This document shows positions 1-10,306 of a stretch of DNA of 64,000 bases, piece by piece (position 1 is the first letter of the stretch; every line of letters begins with the position of its first letter). The notes under the pieces are model-generated. The model did no database searches, was not told where the DNA came from, and saw only the letters and a list, made by a program, of their open reading frames with translations. A program made the translations under genes and the position numbers. The DNA is from Micrasema longulum. Taxonomy: Eukaryota; Arthropoda; Insecta; Trichoptera; Brachycentridae. The stretch is taken from the NCBI GenBank assembly GCA_022494885.1, contig JAGVSM010004213.1:186001-250000 (forward strand). Reading direction: 5' to 3'.

Positions 1-1850
1 AATATCACGAAATGTTGTTCTCTTTATAAAGCGAAATTACAATTTCAAGCATGTTATATAACAGTTTCTTTATATACTGCATGTTTTTGGTAATAGTTTT
101 ATATTGGGTATTTTTGGATTTCCGACCCATGGTTAAAATAATTTACCATTGTGAAGTGACCTCTAGAGTGATATATTGCATATTAACTTAATATCAATAA
201 TGCCATTTATTATGTCTAATGAAGATGACACAACGGATTATTTAAAAATGGGATACAACATTGTAGATTGTCAAATTGTATGTTGCCATCTTTCTTTTAT
301 AACTGATACTTTTCTTCAGAGGCACTCTACCACTGGCTAAATTAACTGTCGAAATTTATGATGCAATGCTGGAAATTTTCTTTTGCTTTAAGAACAGCTT
401 CATGTTTAACTTCACGCGCTGTCTTTCCGCTTTGAGTCATTTTTATGCATCTCCACTGATTCCACATTCCACTGATTTTTCTTTTGCGGTAGGGCTTTTG
501 TATCATTGGTAGGTGTTACATGTATCCTTTTTCGGTTTATGGAAACTGAAATTGTAAGAGTACCCAAAAGTATTTTTTGTAAACTGAAATACTCAACACT
601 GTTGTCCTATTATTCTCAGCACATTTTTCTTTGTAAAACTGATACTTTTGTTCATGTACAGGTCTGCGGGTAAGTATTTTTTCCTGGAGGGATTCCTACA
701 ATAATGTGATTTAACAGCTGGCACCGACAAAATATGTCCTCTACTAGAGATCTCGTCCTTAGAAAATGTTTGAATTGTTGATGGTTGTCTTCCTCGCTTA
801 TCTGATTGTACTATTCCAGTGTTCTCAGATCATTTTTATAAGGACATTCTAACAAACTTAAGAAATATCACGGACTGAAAGAAAGAATGATTAGTTTTAT
901 TGTTTTGTGGCCGCGCCGGAAATGCCAAAATGAATATTTAAATACGTATGCATTGATGGCGAATTTTAGATATTCGCCAATACATCGCGATAATTTGATT
1001 GTGGTTATTACAGAATGTTTCATGTAAGGGCGATTATCCTATATTCGCTTTCATGCTGAACGAGTTTGGGATATTTGCTATTACAGATTCACTATACGAG
1101 CGAAACTTGTGGAGTTACAAATTTCCCCTTTTTACATAACAATACTAGTGCAGAGAGTATGTTTTTTTCATTGAAATAAAATTTGTCTAAAATGATTTTT
1201 GCCCTTTTACAAAACACCGACGATATCATGACTATAAAGAAAAGTAAAGGAAAGTTACCATGCTTCAGGTACTCCAAATGAATTCTCAATTTCGTCTAAA
1301 AATATGTAATATTCAACGATAACCCTGAACTAGTACCTAAATCTTAAGACTAACCTGTAATCAAAATATTACTTGAAAGGTGCCATGTATACCGGATTTT
1401 TGTTTTATGTTTAAATTTTGGCAGACAGTCAAAGTAAACTTTTCATTTCATCATCCTTCTATCCACTATGTTATCAGTTGTCAAGCTTTTCACAAACCAC
1501 GAACCTTCGTGTGTTAAGACGATTTGTAATACAGTGGGCGAGTGACCCTCGTCCGGACCCTACTAGATACTACAGGCTCAATCAATGATGCTAATAACCA
1601 TAAACAAATCTAGGCAGGAATTTTATATTAAAACTTGAATTTAAGATTTAAAAGTTTTAATCCCTTATATTTAAACTGGAGTTAAATATATTTTTTTTTT
1701 TTATGTGATTAATGACATTCATAATTTGGTCAGCATTTTATTATTTAAGACAAACTTTATCTCTAAATTTTCATGTATGCTCTTGGACTCTTTTTTCGCG
1801 ACTTTACTGAATGGTAGAATGCAATTTTTATAATGCGATATAATTAACAA
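1..1850. other. AT-rich region without a recognisable gene
   Basis: No open frame here resembles a known protein, and I see no tRNA- or rRNA-like structure. A minus-strand stretch around 320-480 looks weakly coding (a short basic, alanine/lysine-rich peptide), but it is interrupted by stops and matches no family I recognise. Confidence 0.5.
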
Positions 1851-1920
1851 CAATATTTTGAGTTTGTCCAAATTTTTGTAGACAAGGACTGGATTCAACT
1901 CCCTGGGGAGCTGTAAATAT

Positions 1921-2216
1921 TAACATATTACAACAGAGATGAAGAACATTTTAGAGAAGATAATATAGAAGTCTAGGCATCTACAGGGCTTTTGACCTGT
2001 CATTGGCTGGTTTAAGTGGCCACTTTATTTTACAAACATCAACAGATGAAAGAATTTAAGGAATATAGATGTTCAAATGTGGGCAGAATGGTGAATGTTA
2101 CTCAGTGTGTAAAGTGGCCACTTAAACGAGCCAATGACAGGTCATAAGCCCTGTAGATGCCCAGACTTCTATATTACCTTCTTTAAAATGTTTTTCATCT
2201 CTGTTGTAATATGTTA
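1921..2216. repeat. Fold-back (MITE-like) element, family F
   Basis: Two long arms are inverted copies of each other: about 1921-2028 and 2110-2216, separated by about 80 bp. Each arm runs from a TAACATATTACAACAGAGAT-type outer end to an inner GTGGCCACTTTA-type sequence. No protein is encoded. Related arms occur at 4030-4089, 49590-49910, 49980-50192 and 57498-57560. A sequence just outside the left arm (1855-1915) recurs at 40145-40200 and 49600-49660, so the full repeat is longer than the hairpin. The superfamily is unknown and the target duplication is not defined. Confidence 0.75.
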
Positions 2217-2247
2217 GGTAAAATTGATGTGATAAATGTGTTTTGTT

Positions 2248-2253
2248 TTTAAT
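2248..2253 (-). terminator. Possible BCDIN3D poly(A) signal (ATTAAA)
   Basis: The minus strand reads ATTAAA about 55 bases after the BCDIN3D stop codon, just before the fold-back repeat. No AATAAA lies between the stop and this site. Position and sequence fit a variant polyadenylation signal, but AT-rich DNA makes such hexamers common. Confidence 0.35.
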
Positions 2254-2306
2254 GGGAAAATAAAAATGTAGTAGGCATTGTAAGAATTATATAACATTTC
2301 ATTATT

Positions 2307-3026
2307 TCATAATACATTATTACAGTTAAAAAAATATAATTTTCGTATCCATTCAGAAGACACAGTTTCATGTATTTTACTAAACAAATTTGTTTGTAGA
2401 ATAATATTTTGTACTTGTGTTTCTACATCATGACAAATTTTTAAACTAGGGTACATGGGGAATGACTCGTTGGATTTTTTCATTCTTCTTACTGCAGCTC
2501 TGTAACATTTCCAAGGTTGAGGTTCTATTACTAGGAGTTCACCCTTTTTGCATAGAAATGTTAAAAATCTTTTAAGTCCATCATCGCCGAAGTTAAGATG
2601 GATCCACATGGTTACAGAAAAACAAAAAATCACATCAAATTTTTCTTTGCCGAATTGGAGCAAATATTTATCAAGTTGGTTTTCAGTTGTTTCGGACATA
2701 ATATTGAGGCATTCGAATGATACATTATCAATTTTATTACTATTAGCTCTTTCAACAAGTGTCGGGTCAATGTCTATTCCCAAGAGTGAAACATTTTTTG
2801 ATCCTGTGTATTTGCATAAAAATGAATGGAGATCGAGAGTAAGATTTCCACTATTGCATCCAATATCGAGCCCCACATAATTCTCTGCGTCACTTGTTGA
2901 GTTCCATAGGTGAGTTGGTAAACTTTTTATTCTGCTTTCGGGTGGATGAAACTGGTAGTAGTTGATAAAGTTTCCATATTGTACAGCACCTGGGTCATTT
3001 CCCTTAAAGGATAAACTACCATCCGT
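2307..3026 (-). CDS. BCDIN3D: BCDIN3D, RNA 5'-monophosphate methyltransferase (last coding exon)
   Basis: This exon reads as 239 codons plus a TGA stop. It starts right after a splice acceptor: a T-rich tract, then AG at 3028-3027. The N-terminal part carries the family-specific block NDPGAVQYGNFINYYQFHPP at about residues 11-30. An SAM-binding motif, VGLDIGCNSG, begins near residue 50 and is followed by GIDIDP. Further on are the FDVIFCFSVTMWIHL segment and an IEPQPWKCY motif, both typical of the Bin3 family. Known family role: S-adenosylmethionine-dependent methylation of the 5'-monophosphate of cytosolic tRNA-His, also reported on some pre-miRNAs. The frame is intact and all core motifs are present, so the gene is probably functional. 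The short first exon, expected to be acidic and poorly conserved, is not assigned. The LINE at 5014 lies about 2 kb upstream. Confidence 0.92.
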   Translation of the reverse strand, partial: TDGSLSFKGNDPGAVQYGNFINYYQFHPPESRIKSLPTHLWNSTSDAENYVGLDIGCNSGNLTLDLHSFLCKYTGSKNVSLLGIDIDPTLVERANSNKIDNVSFECLNIMSETTENQLDKYLLQFGKEKFDVIFCFSVTMWIHLNFGDDGLKRFLTFLCKKGELLVIEPQPWKCYRAAVRRMKKSNESFPMYPSLKICHDVETQVQNIILQTNLFSKIHETVSSEWIRKLYFFNCNNVL

Positions 3027-3798
3027 CTAAAAAAAACACAAAAGAATGTGCAATTAGTATACTTTATAAAGGCTTGTTATTTTTATAGACAAAAAACAGC
3101 AAATCATTGATTATCTCCATAGCTAAAAACAAAGGACATGCCAAACTATTGATATGTCTAGAATATATAATTATTTTACCACTATTAAAATATCTTCTGT
3201 TTATACAAATCTAGTTTACAGTTTGTTTCTATAATTCTGTTTTTATTTATTTATCCATTTTTATGTCGCTAGCTCAGTAGTAAACCAATACACACTCTTT
3301 GGAGTACCGTGGGCATGAAGAATCTAGCATATAAATTAATGAAGTACATCAAATAATTTTGTATATGCTTCTAGATCTTGCTTTAAAATAATAATACATT
3401 TATTTACGCTAAATGCTATCTACCATTAATGTTGCTAGGGAACTGTATTAGTAAGCAGATTGCAAAGTGCATTCTTATGAGATGATAAATAAAAATAAAT
3501 AAATAAATTACTGATCAGATGCCAATTCATCAGCTGTAATATACCTTAGAGAAAAAATATTCAGCTCTTTTACTTCACAAAATTCAACAGTTGTAAGAAT
3601 TCGTTCGAACATAAGCAGGTTGTAAGCCTTTTAAATGTCTAAGCTTGGAACTTGGAATTATCTTCTGAAAGAGGTTATCTGTTGAAATATGATTTCGAAA
3701 AATTCACCTTAACCCCTTTGGGAATCGAATGGGGTCGCACACGCATGATAGCCAAATGCACCTACTAGGAGGAAGATAGATATTTGCACATTCACGAC
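3027..3798. other. BCDIN3D upstream intron (no gene seen)
   Basis: This is AT-rich sequence beyond the BCDIN3D acceptor. It contains a short TAAA/ATAA-type low-complexity run near 3485-3510. I see no coding motif. Confidence 0.45.
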
Positions 3799-3799
3799 A

Positions 3800-3910
3800 G
3801 GCGCCGTGGCGCAGTTGGTTAGATGGCCAACTGTGAAACGGGCGTCACGGGTTCGATTCCAGCCAGTTGCTAGAAAAAACTTCAAGAAAGATTTTTTCTC
3901 AATTGGTCTG
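3800..3910 (+). mobile_element. tRNA-derived SINE head
   Basis: A tRNA-like block of about 70 bases begins GGCGCCGTGGCGCAG. It has an A-box-like segment (TGGCGCAGTTGGTTAGATGG) and a B box (GGTTCGATTCC) near 3850-3860. No CCA end or clean acceptor-stem pairing follows; the sequence continues into unrelated T-rich DNA. This fits a pol III SINE promoter better than a tRNA gene. The open frame on the opposite strand here is a by-product. Confidence 0.65.
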
Positions 3911-4029
3911 GGTGTTGTAGTGTATATTTCATTATCTCCTTCCTTTTCCTTCTTTTCTACCTGCTGACAAGCCTCCATATCGAGGTTTAGTGGGTTATTC
4001 ATTGAAAAAAAGGAGCTTAAAAAGAGGCT

Positions 4030-4089
4030 CAAACCAGTTAATGAAAGGTTATAAGCCCTGTAAATGCCTAAACTCCTATATACCATTTA
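4030..4089 (+). repeat. Solo arm fragment of fold-back family F
   Basis: The stretch reading ACCAGTTAATGAAAGG, then TTATAAGCCCTGTAAATGCC, aligns with the inner arm of the element at 1921-2216. It is a single arm with no partner nearby. Confidence 0.55.
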
Positions 4090-5001
4090 CAAGTAATTTA
4101 TTTGTCTTCGTAAAGATATCTCTATTAAGGGTATTTCAATATATAGGTACTCTGGAGATATGCATAGAGGTTCGTATCCTGGGATTCATTATAACAGTTT
4201 CTAAATTTAATTCCATTTATTCACCACACATTACCTACATGATTACATAAATAGCAATGCATCCCGAACTATGTGAGATCAAAGGGCCTGTGTTGAGTTG
4301 TGACAAAACACGATAGAAAAGGCGAGAGCATGATTGAAAATTCATAAATAAAAAATACAATATTATACGCAAACAGAAGGATATTGTAATATTTCACTCG
4401 TCTTTTGGATTGATAACTGAATAATATAATCATAGAATTAAGATGAATATAATAATTAGACTTATTAGCTTCCTGGAATTATCACAACAGACGTACTTGA
4501 CGTTAAAGATTTCTAATATTCTATTTAAGGAAATGTATCCAACTGTCTTGAATCTACAAAATAATTTACATTAATTTTATCTTTCTTTTAGGAACATGAA
4601 ATGTCATAAAAAGCAATGAGTATAGTTTGTTACTGTGTATATAATGTAACATATCAGAGAAAACAATTTTATACTCGGCTAATAAGCAGTGTTTTAGAGT
4701 TTTGTAGAAATAAATATGTGTAAATAACTCGCATTGCCTGTAGAAATTAGTGAGAGTGGATTAGAACTAGATGCAGATGATAGGTTAAGTATAAATGAAT
4801 TGATTACCATCGTCCCTTGAATATTATGCTGACATTCGTGAATGCTATCTTGTTATTAGATTATTAAAAATATTTTTAAGTTAACAGTAATGCCCATAAC
4901 ATAAAGCAACAGCAAAACTGAATTTTTTTTATTTGCTGTCATTAAACTGTCAAAGTGAAAAACGGTCACGGCGCCTCGCCGGCTGACAACTGTCAAGTGC
5001 T
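4090..5001. other. Gene-poor stretch upstream of BCDIN3D
   Basis: No protein or RNA gene is evident. The segment at about 4960-5000 is locally GC-richer (GGCGCCTCGCCGG) and, with 10631-10690 beyond the LINE, would have been continuous before the LINE inserted. It may hold the BCDIN3D first exon or promoter. Confidence 0.4.
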
Positions 5002-5013
5002 GAACTAGTAATA
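5002..5013 (+). repeat. Target-site duplication, left copy
   Basis: GAACTAGTAATA here is repeated exactly at 10619-10630, flanking the LINE. A 12-bp direct repeat directly abutting the 5' UTR and the GAA-type tail is what target-primed reverse transcription leaves. Confidence 0.85.
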
Positions 5014-5307
5014 CATTGTCTATGACTAACAAAAGGTGGCGGATGTGTTTGTCATTTGTCGTGTATTTTTCGCATTTATAAAAGTGATTTGTAAATAATA
5101 ACGTATTAATTTAGTGTAATCCGTGTCAAAATAATTTTATTTAGTGTTGTGAATAATTAATATAAGTATTAATTAGTTTATTTAATTTGTATGTTAGTTT
5201 ATCCATAACCTTCCACTCAGGTAACAATACAATCAGATATATTATTTTTACCTTGCATATTTTATTGTATTTTTTTTTCTTCTTAAGTTCTATTTGGTCT
5301 TAGAAAG

Positions 5308-6771
5308 ATGAACGAAATAGAAAAACCTCCAGATCCTCCAGATGGGTCAAGTTCTGACTCGTCTGGTGGCACAATGGAGTCTGTACCGGACGCCACTGAA
5401 TTCGTAACTGTGGTCTCAAGGGCCAAAAAACAAAGGTTAATAAAACCAAGGAAGTCGAGTTCTGACTCAGACCGCGTCCTTCCTCATAAATCTCCCAGCT
5501 CACGACCAATTGTTTCTGCAACCCCAACCACATCGCAGGATACAATCACAGTAACTCCAACTCCCACACCTCCAAACAAAACACAATCCCGCATGTACAA
5601 CGGAATGGACCGAGCTCCGTTCATCGTACATGTCACCAAATTCCAGGTAGATTGCGACACCCCAACCAACCTTTACGATATTGACTTTGGTCGCTTCCTC
5701 CATAAGAATAATATCCGGACGGTCTGGAACGGAATTAAATCTGTCGGCCGTAACCGAGTGTCTGTGGAGTTTAAGACAGCGAACGAAGCCAATTCGTTTG
5801 TCAAATCAGAAATTCTGAAAACAGCGAAATATAACGCATTTGTACCTACTTTCCAGGTTACGAAACAGGGTGTAACCAAAGGTATTCCCTCACACTGGTC
5901 CAAACAGGACATAGTGGAGAATGCTGAGGTACCCCACGGGTTTGGTAAAGTAATAAAGGCCCGACGACTGAATTATCGATCGAGAACAGGTGACGTAGTC
6001 GAATGGAAACCTTCCCGCACGGTTGTCCTGACTTTCGACTCCAAGGCACTCCCATCCCACATCTCAATGTTCAATGTCTCACTCCCCGTAGAGCTCTACG
6101 TGTTTCCGACTATCCAGTGCTACAAGTGCTGTAAATTCGGGCACACAAAAACCATCTGCAGATCTTCCGCACGCTGCTACAAATGTAGCTCTCCACATAA
6201 TGAGGAGACCTGCACTGTAGCGGAGAATGCGCAAAAATGCCTAAACTGCTCTGGAAATCATTCAGCCATCAGCAAGATATGTCCAGAACTGAAAAGGCAA
6301 CAGAACATCAAGCATACAATGGCCGATAAAAGCATCTCGTATGTTGAGGCTTCTAAGATGTATGGAAGAGCAACGGTTTCATATGCAGAAATCGCTTCCA
6401 AAGCGCCAATTCCCCAAAGACCCAAAGACCCTGTTAAACCTAACCCGTTAGTGTCTTTCCAGAAATCAGTGGAGAGGAAGTCGAAATCAGGAAAACTTCC
6501 TTCCAAATCCAATACTCCCAAACCTGATTCCTCCCTCCTTTTTTTCCCGAATGGACAACTTCCATTTGTGTCCAATGGAGGTGCTATCCCCAGCACAGGT
6601 TCATCACCCAATACATCAGTAATCTCCACACTCCTAAATCTACTTCTCTCACTCCTTCAGAATAATCCTGAAATACCGTCCAACGTTGCCCACCAACTTC
6701 AACATATCAATTCAATTTTACATACCCACAATGACTCCTCCGATGAGGATTCTACAGTGGAACGCCCATAG
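5308..6771 (+). CDS. LINE ORF1 protein (Gag-like, three CCHC zinc knuckles)
   Basis: This is a 487-residue RNA-binding protein, a nucleocapsid-like factor that would coat the element's RNA. The N-terminal ~100 residues are Ser/Pro/Thr-rich and likely disordered. The middle region (about 105-265) is the domain found before the knuckles in I and Jockey elements. Three zinc knuckles follow: CX2CX4HX4C at about 271-284, CX2CX3HX4C at 290-302 and CX2CX3HX6C at 311-325. The C-terminal ~160 residues are basic then Ser/Pro-rich. The frame is intact from ATG to TAG. Its end overlaps the ORF2 start, as is common in I-type elements, and ORF2 would be reached by re-initiation or frameshifting. Confidence 0.92.
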   Translation: MNEIEKPPDPPDGSSSDSSGGTMESVPDATEFVTVVSRAKKQRLIKPRKSSSDSDRVLPHKSPSSRPIVSATPTTSQDTITVTPTPTPPNKTQSRMYNGMDRAPFIVHVTKFQVDCDTPTNLYDIDFGRFLHKNNIRTVWNGIKSVGRNRVSVEFKTANEANSFVKSEILKTAKYNAFVPTFQVTKQGVTKGIPSHWSKQDIVENAEVPHGFGKVIKARRLNYRSRTGDVVEWKPSRTVVLTFDSKALPSHISMFNVSLPVELYVFPTIQCYKCCKFGHTKTICRSSARCYKCSSPHNEETCTVAENAQKCLNCSGNHSAISKICPELKRQQNIKHTMADKSISYVEASKMYGRATVSYAEIASKAPIPQRPKDPVKPNPLVSFQKSVERKSKSGKLPSKSNTPKPDSSLLFFPNGQLPFVSNGGAIPSTGSSPNTSVISTLLNLLLSLLQNNPEIPSNVAHQLQHINSILHTHNDSSDEDSTVERP

Positions 6772-9700
6772 CCTCCTTAATAAAAAAGAAGATCTTCTTC
6801 ATACCCTGCAAGAAGAATCTATCTCTCTCGCGGCCATTTCGGAGACGTGGATGATCCCGGGATCTAATGCCAGGTTCCGGGGGTTCCATTGTCTCCGGGA
6901 TGATCGCGATGATGGGAGGGGTGGGTCTGCCCTTCTCATCAAAAACTCCCTTCCCTTTACCCCGGTTAACGTCAAGCCTGCAGGTTGCCCTTTTCAAGTG
7001 ACGGCTGCAAAGGTTAATGACTTGACTATCCTATCCATCTATATTTCCCCATCCAATAAACCTTCAAAGTCAATGCTCCTCTCTATGTTCCAAAAATTAA
7101 CTCCCCCGTTCCTTGTTCTTGAAGATTTTGATGCTCATCACTCCCTGTGGGGTGCTCCGACATGCGACAGAATAGGAAGAGACATTATTGATCTTTTAGA
7201 TGAGGTAAACATGTGTGTTCTTAATGATGGTTCCCCAACTCGTCTCCAACTCCCAAACTATCGACCCAGTGCTGTAGATTTATCAATCTCCAGCGCTGGA
7301 ATAACATCATCACTGCATTGGTCCATCAAGAAAGACACTCTTGGTAGTGACCACTATCCCATATTAGTCGACATCATGTTCAGCTATAGACATTGCCAAA
7401 GTGGCCTATCCCCTGGGGGAAGGCGAAGACCGAGATACATTACGGAAAGAGTTAAGTGGAAGAACTTCTCTGATGACATTGAACTCAAAGTGAACGAGCT
7501 GCCCATTCCGACGAAAGAAAATGTAATGAAATGCTATGAAGCATTATCATCATACATTGTCGAAGCAGCAGACAGACATGTCCCTATAAAGCAAGGAAAT
7601 AACAGAAGTAAACCTCCTCCCGCCCCATGGTGGGATAGCAAATGTGTGGAGGCAGTTTTAAAAAGGAAAAGACTAGCCAAAGTCTACTCTTTAAACATGA
7701 GCCTGAAAAATCTATTGATTTTCAAACAAGCAGAAGCCAAAACAAAACGCCTGTTAAGAAACAAGAAAAGGGAAGGATGGAAAAACTTTTGTTGCTCTTT
7801 ATCGCGAGATGTGCCAATATCGATCGTTTGGAGCATGATACGCAGATTTAGAGGTTCTTTCACTCCACCTGTGAGACGTCCTGAGTCTCTTGGGTGGGTT
7901 GAGGAGTTCGCCAACAAGTTAGCCCCGCAGACTGCTAATAACTGGAATGAGTCTCCCTATTGGTACCAGTTTACTGATAGAGGCTGGTTGGATCATAGCT
8001 TTAGTTCAGATGAACTGAAGACTGTTCTGACACGGCTTAAGGACTCAGCTCCAGGGATTGACGGTATCTTATATAGCTTCATACAACATAACAGTGACCT
8101 TACCCTCTCCTACATCCTATCACTGATCAATATGATCTTTGAATCAGGTAACATTCCCCCTTCATGGAAAACCCAATCCATCATTCCTATCCTTAAACCT
8201 AACAAGGACCCAAATTTTGGTACTTCCTACCGCCCCATAGCCCTCTCCTCCACACTGTTGAAAGTTGCGGAACATATGGTGAGACAACGCTTGGACTGGT
8301 TTGTGGAGAGCTCGAAAATTCTCCCAGAGTCTCAATTTGGATTTAGGAAAAGAAAGAGCACTATTGAAAGCGTATCGGTTCTGACATCCGATATCAGAGC
8401 CGCTCTGACAAATAAAGAATTCCTAATCGGTGTCTGTCTGGACATAAGTGGAGCATATGATAATGTTATAATACATATTCTGGAAGCTAAAATGCTACGA
8501 ATTGGAATCCCGCGAAAGCTCACTTCTTTTATAGCAAACTTGATTCTCTCCAGAAAGGTAGAAATCAGTGTTCGCGGTCATGCTGTGGTGGAGAGAGAGT
8601 TGAGCAAGGGACTACCTCAGGGTTCTGTCTTGAGCCCGATTCTCTTCAATATCTATACGCATGACATCAGCGGAATTGTTCCCTCAGAGACAAGTTTGCT
8701 TCAGTACGCGGACGACTTCTTCATGTATGCATATGGGAAGGACCCAAAGAATCTGGAAAATGTACTAAATTTAGGTATGAGAAATATCAGGAATTGGTTA
8801 GTGGATCATGGTTTAGACCTGTCGACTGGTAAAAGTAATGCCATAACCTTCTGTAGACAGCGAAAAATCCCAACCATAAAAATTCAGCATGGAGATGAGA
8901 TAGTCCCTTTTACGACCCAGATTAAGTTCTTGGGAGTAATTCTGGACACTCATCTTACATGGAACTCATACATAAATCATATAGTAAACAAGTGTCAAGC
9001 CGGATTGAATACGTTAAGAGCAGTCTCGCGAGTATGGTGGGGAAGCCACCCTTTTATACAGAGACTTTTTTATACTGCGTATATCCGGAGCCATCTCGAT
9101 TATGCCTCGTTCCTTTTAGAACCATGTTCAAAAAAGAATCTCCAAAGACTCGACCGGATTCAATCCCAAAGTCTGAGACTAGTCATCGGAGCAATGAAGT
9201 CCTCTCCAATTAACGCTTTACAGGTAGAGGCCTCTGATGCCCCACTCGGAATGAGAAGACAATATTTGGCGGATAGGTTTTTGCTAAAATGCTCCGTCCA
9301 AAAGAGTAACCTGCTCCTCAAAAAAGTAAAATCACTCTCTGATAGTGTGACGTCATCATCTTTCTGGTCCCATAAACCGCTCCCTTTACTTGTCAACAGC
9401 TTTATTTTTTACAAATCTTTTGAATTTAACATCAACCCTAAAGACCTTCTTCCCCTTTATCGTTTTCCATTTAAAGTTTCTATATACGCCCCAAATATTG
9501 AACTCACATTTGGAGTGGAAAGCCACCTACAGCCCCGGTGTACATTTAACCGTATTCGGTCGTCAAGATGGATAGGTTGGAGAATTATCTACACTGATGG
9601 ATCTCGGTCAGATTCGCCAACCCACACGGGTGCGGCCATATATTGTGAAGACGACGACTATCAAAAGTTGTACAAATTGCACAAGAATGCTTCCGTATTT

Positions 9701-10306
9701 ACAGCGGAATGTATTGCAATCCGAGAAGCTGTCAAATACGCTTTAAGCTCACAATATAGCAAGTTTCTTATCCTGTCGGATTCCCTGAGTGCCTTACAAA
9801 AAATCAAATCCCCTCCATCCTCTTATCCCGAGGATGAGCTCTGCGTGGAAACTCGATTTCTTCTATCTTTATCAGAGGCATCCAATAAGAGTATTGTTAT
9901 GTCCTGGATCCCTAGCCATTGTGGTATTTCCGGGAACGAAAAAGTGGACGCATTAGCAAAGGAGGCGGTCCACTCCGGGGATCCTGCCTATAGTAATTTA
10001 CTACCACTAGGTGATCTCCTTGTTATGACGAAGGAGAAGCAACTTCGCACATGGCAAGAATATTGGGTAGCCTCCTCCCAAGCCAAGGGTAAACATCTTT
10101 TCAAACTGAAACCAAATGTATCAGAAAAACCTTGGTTTTCCAAAGTGATTCTGAACAAGTTTGAAACATCCTCCATATGCAGAATGCGCATTGGGCACTG
10201 CTGCAATGGTTCTCACCTGTTCAGAATCCATGTCCGGGACTCTGCCATTTGCGAATGTCAGCTAGATGAGGAAGATTTAAACCATATTTTTTTGGATGCC
10301 CCATAA
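6731..10306 (+). CDS. LINE ORF2: endonuclease, reverse transcriptase, RNase H (3'-frameshifted)
   Basis: I chose the ATG at 6731 because the endonuclease motif RILQWNAHSL follows directly. The ORF has 1191 codons. Domains in order: AP-type endonuclease (about 6-215, ending GSDHYPI near 205-211), reverse transcriptase (about 440-720, with NKDPNFGTSYRPIAL, CLDISGAYD with D571, KGLPQGSVLSP and YADD at 659-662), and RNase H (about 950-1080, with D956 in TDGS, E993, D1017 and D1073 all present). A cysteine/histidine region closes the protein. Two oddities: the endonuclease motif normally GDFN reads EDFD at 131-134, losing the conserved Asn; and the frame stops at 10304-10306 inside the final Cys/His motif because of a one-base loss, most simply in the T run at 10287-10293. 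The next frame stays open to a TAA at 10450-10452. Confidence 0.93.
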   Translation: MTPPMRILQWNAHSLLNKKEDLLHTLQEESISLAAISETWMIPGSNARFRGFHCLRDDRDDGRGGSALLIKNSLPFTPVNVKPAGCPFQVTAAKVNDLTILSIYISPSNKPSKSMLLSMFQKLTPPFLVLEDFDAHHSLWGAPTCDRIGRDIIDLLDEVNMCVLNDGSPTRLQLPNYRPSAVDLSISSAGITSSLHWSIKKDTLGSDHYPILVDIMFSYRHCQSGLSPGGRRRPRYITERVKWKNFSDDIELKVNELPIPTKENVMKCYEALSSYIVEAADRHVPIKQGNNRSKPPPAPWWDSKCVEAVLKRKRLAKVYSLNMSLKNLLIFKQAEAKTKRLLRNKKREGWKNFCCSLSRDVPISIVWSMIRRFRGSFTPPVRRPESLGWVEEFANKLAPQTANNWNESPYWYQFTDRGWLDHSFSSDELKTVLTRLKDSAPGIDGILYSFIQHNSDLTLSYILSLINMIFESGNIPPSWKTQSIIPILKPNKDPNFGTSYRPIALSSTLLKVAEHMVRQRLDWFVESSKILPESQFGFRKRKSTIESVSVLTSDIRAALTNKEFLIGVCLDISGAYDNVIIHILEAKMLRIGIPRKLTSFIANLILSRKVEISVRGHAVVERELSKGLPQGSVLSPILFNIYTHDISGIVPSETSLLQYADDFFMYAYGKDPKNLENVLNLGMRNIRNWLVDHGLDLSTGKSNAITFCRQRKIPTIKIQHGDEIVPFTTQIKFLGVILDTHLTWNSYINHIVNKCQAGLNTLRAVSRVWWGSHPFIQRLFYTAYIRSHLDYASFLLEPCSKKNLQRLDRIQSQSLRLVIGAMKSSPINALQVEASDAPLGMRRQYLADRFLLKCSVQKSNLLLKKVKSLSDSVTSSSFWSHKPLPLLVNSFIFYKSFEFNINPKDLLPLYRFPFKVSIYAPNIELTFGVESHLQPRCTFNRIRSSRWIGWRIIYTDGSRSDSPTHTGAAIYCEDDDYQKLYKLHKNASVFTAECIAIREAVKYALSSQYSKFLILSDSLSALQKIKSPPSSYPEDELCVETRFLLSLSEASNKSIVMSWIPSHCGISGNEKVDALAKEAVHSGDPAYSNLLPLGDLLVMTKEKQLRTWQEYWVASSQAKGKHLFKLKPNVSEKPWFSKVILNKFETSSICRMRIGHCCNGSHLFRIHVRDSAICECQLDEEDLNHIFLDAP

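Noticed and set aside
3800..3872. Possible functional tRNA gene
   Set aside because: It has A and B boxes but no consistent cloverleaf acceptor stem and runs straight into SINE-like sequence. The same applies to 52165, 62480 and the family S heads.
3709..4086. 125-codon open frame on the minus strand
   Set aside because: It is antisense to the tRNA-like SINE at 3800 and a repeat arm; the peptide resembles no family.
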